Shown in pieces: positions 5,252-7,055 of a DNA stretch of 7,055 bases. Both the position numbers and the translations under genes were made by a program. Source of the stretch: JAYUKV01 sp043764135 (GTDB taxonomy: Bacteria > Patescibacteriota > JACMRA01); contig JAYUKV010000143.1 of NCBI GenBank assembly GCA_043764135.1, forward strand, positions 1 to 7,055. Direction: 5' to 3'. Numbering within the stretch: position 1 is the stretch's first letter; each line of letters opens with the position of its first letter. The notes under the pieces are model-generated. The model saw only the letters and a program-made list of their open reading frames with translations, did not search any database and had not been told where the DNA came from.

Positions 5252-6958
5252 ATGGCAGATTTACAGGAATCAAGAATGATTGTTCAAGAACAACAAATAC
5301 CTCAAGCAAGACCTGCACATGAACAGGTCTTAATTCCATCTCTTGAAAGTGTAAAAAAACCAGAGATAAATCCTAATTCTTATGAAAATACAAGAATACT
5401 AAACAATTTAACTTCAATGATGTTTAGTTCTGTTCAGCAAAATTTAGAATCTAATTATTCTGATTTAACCCGAGAACAAACATTTCCCAAAATAGATAAA
5501 AATGACAATCAAGTATTTCAACCAGAACCTCAAGAAACAGACATAAACAGCGTTTTTGAAATGGCATTTGATGTAAAAGATTTAGAACAAGTATTAGACA
5601 GAGAGTATAATAAAGAGATGATAAAACAATATCATATTGCGACACAACAAGCACTTGATTACTTGCATAAAATTGGATGGTTTAGAATTGCAACTTATTC
5701 AATCGGTAAAAAATTTAGCGATGATAAATCACCTACAATTATAAAAAACATCGAAGAATACTATTTTAAAATTAAAGCAAAAGTGGAATCAATGCAAACC
5801 CGTCTTGCCCACTATTGTGAACCCCTAAATGGTCATTCATTGGGCTATCCAAGGACAATATCTTTGACGGCAGATTTTATTTCTGAAGCTTTTGGAATTG
5901 ATTCAACTTTACCCTCTGTATTTATTTCCACATCTGACGAAGATAGTGGTCATACAAAAGAAGTTGGTGACTATGCTGATCACACTCTTAACCTAGAAAT
6001 AAGTGAATCTAAGAACAATATCTTTGTGATTGAAGGACCAAAATGGTTAAAGGGAGATAAGACTCTAAAGATAGATAGTTTGGCATTCTTTAGTGATTTT
6101 TTAATATCTCCATTAGTGATTAAAGAATTAATGGATTTAGTTACTCAACTATCAAGTCTTTCATACAGTGATTCATTGCTAAATGATTTAAACCTTGAAC
6201 ATAATAGTATAGACACTTCTAATCCCAACAGTCAAAGCACCAATGAAATTCTGAATAAATTAAGTAACTCGATTAAATCTAATCAATATCATGCCAGATT
6301 AATAAAAAAAGCAATAATTGAAGAAAAAGTTAATGAAGGAGAAATTCAAGATTTTATCAAACGAGCGCTTAACACACAGAATAGTAAAGAGTTTGAATCT
6401 TTACCATTACTTAGTCAGACAGAGCTAAAAAATCAACTAAAAAAAGCAAAAGATAGACTAGAATCAATTCAAGAGGTTGTTAGAAATTATACCAATTCTT
6501 TTGATTTGATTTTGAGTCTAATTGAAATAGATAATACTGAATATAGAAATTTATACAATGATAATAACCCACAATCTACTTCCCTATCAATTTACCAAAA
6601 CCCTAAAAACAAAATAACAATGTTTAGAAATGGTAAAGTTTACTCTCCTATAGTATCTGAAAATATTAGTTCTATTGATCAACTTAAACTTAGAATCAAT
6701 AATTTGATGGTCCAAAATCAAATCTATGTTAAATCAGTTCAGATAAAAAACAATGCATCCTCTCCTAAAACAAAAGCTAAAATAGAAGAAAAGCAATGCT
6801 CAGGAGCTCTAGGAATAACACAAGAATTAACAGCTGATGTGCGACCTAGAAAGACATCAATAGATACTTTCTTTAACCATGTAGATGCTGATACATATTA
6901 TCCAGATAGTATTCCGCAAGGAGCTAAAAGAAGAACAAATGTATTAAAAAAACCCTAA
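5252..6958 (+). CDS. Large soluble protein of unknown function
   Basis: I do not recognise this 568-residue protein. It has no signal peptide and no membrane segment. Residues 1-100 are rich in Gln, Pro, Glu and Asn and probably disordered. Residues 105-190 look helical, including DLEQVLDREYNKEMIKQY (110-127). The stretch 195-290 looks like a mixed alpha/beta domain, with strands such as TLNLEI (245-250) and NNIFVIEGPKWL (255-266). Residues 330-425 are helical, with a coiled-coil-like part near 390-415. A low-complexity Asn/Ser linker (about 425-450) leads to a small segment (450-500), and the C-terminus (500-568) is Lys/Arg-rich and ends KRRTNVLKKP. Only two cysteines occur (C189, C516), and no Walker, nuclease or peptidase motif is apparent. 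The ATG follows an extended -10 closely. The modular, partly disordered build suggests a scaffold or binding protein, a guess only. Its neighbours are the single-pass protein upstream and a terminator downstream. Confidence 0.75.
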   Translation: MADLQESRMIVQEQQIPQARPAHEQVLIPSLESVKKPEINPNSYENTRILNNLTSMMFSSVQQNLESNYSDLTREQTFPKIDKNDNQVFQPEPQETDINSVFEMAFDVKDLEQVLDREYNKEMIKQYHIATQQALDYLHKIGWFRIATYSIGKKFSDDKSPTIIKNIEEYYFKIKAKVESMQTRLAHYCEPLNGHSLGYPRTISLTADFISEAFGIDSTLPSVFISTSDEDSGHTKEVGDYADHTLNLEISESKNNIFVIEGPKWLKGDKTLKIDSLAFFSDFLISPLVIKELMDLVTQLSSLSYSDSLLNDLNLEHNSIDTSNPNSQSTNEILNKLSNSIKSNQYHARLIKKAIIEEKVNEGEIQDFIKRALNTQNSKEFESLPLLSQTELKNQLKKAKDRLESIQEVVRNYTNSFDLILSLIEIDNTEYRNLYNDNNPQSTSLSIYQNPKNKITMFRNGKVYSPIVSENISSIDQLKLRINNLMVQNQIYVKSVQIKNNASSPKTKAKIEEKQCSGALGITQELTADVRPRKTSIDTFFNHVDADTYYPDSIPQGAKRRTNVLKKP

Positions 6959-6970
6959 ATAACTACCCAT

Positions 6971-6999
6971 TACCCACAAATATGTGGGTATCTTTATTA
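6971..6999 (+). terminator. Hairpin terminator after the 568-residue gene
   Basis: A perfect 8-bp stem pairs TACCCACA (6971-6978) with TGTGGGTA (6983-6990) around the loop AATA, 12 bases after the TAA stop. The following TCTTTATTA is only moderately T-rich. Confidence 0.7.
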
Positions 7000-7021
7000 A
7001 ATCAAATAAATCTCTCATTTG

Positions 7022-7047
7022 TTTTGCATAAAACAATTTATGCAAAA
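7022..7047. repeat. Strong hairpin at the window edge
   Basis: TTTTGCATAAA (7022-7032) and TTTATGCAAAA (7037-7047) are perfect reverse complements around ACAA. Neither side shows a long T-run beyond the arms. It may be the terminator of a gene arriving from the right on the minus strand, a backup terminator for the 568-residue gene, or an operator for a gene beyond the window. Confidence 0.5.
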
Positions 7048-7055
7048 TTCAATAA

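Noticed and set aside
5451..5654. Open frame of 67 residues on the minus strand
   Set aside because: It is wholly antisense inside the 568-residue gene, with no ribosome site or promoter of its own.
1..7055. Recoded genetic code (TGA as Gly or Trp), as in some CPR lineages
   Set aside because: TGA is not used as a stop here, but the eight genes read through cleanly with no in-frame TGA, so the standard code suffices. Avoidance of TGA fits low GC.

Overview
The window is AT-rich, densely packed bacterial DNA read with the standard genetic code. Eight protein genes are supported, seven on + and one on -. All stops are TAA or TAG. Three things suggest a Patescibacteria/CPR-type bacterium: an orphan TraC-like (VirB4 N-terminal) protein, several starts placed just after a -10 box without a Shine-Dalgarno site, and many hypothetical proteins. 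This is inference, because no taxonomic marker gene is present. No tRNA, rRNA, CRISPR array or insertion sequence was seen.

Left part (1-1640): a P-loop kinase-like protein, possibly cut at its 5' end by the window edge, is followed by a strong hairpin terminator. A consensus promoter and a Shine-Dalgarno-led gene for a small membrane protein with a nine-serine tail come next, then another strong terminator. These two genes look clearly richer in GC than the rest.

Middle part (1680-4146): a small protein with a C-terminal zinc ribbon has its own terminator. After about 250 bases of structured intergenic DNA comes a two-gene operon, a DUF47/PhoU-like protein and a PiT-family phosphate transporter separated by one base. 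The second protein should import inorganic phosphate, and the first is its usual partner or regulator. The operon meets the oppositely oriented TraC-like gene at an 80-base interrupted palindrome that contains both stop codons and probably terminates transcription in both directions.

Right part (4144-7055): the TraC-like gene (-) and a small single-pass membrane protein (+) diverge from overlapping promoters. The membrane protein is followed by an unrecognised 568-residue soluble protein with its own near-leaderless promoter. The three may form a functional unit related to an envelope or type IV secretion-like structure, but only the TraC-like domain is recognisable. The window ends with a terminator and one further strong hairpin of unknown role.
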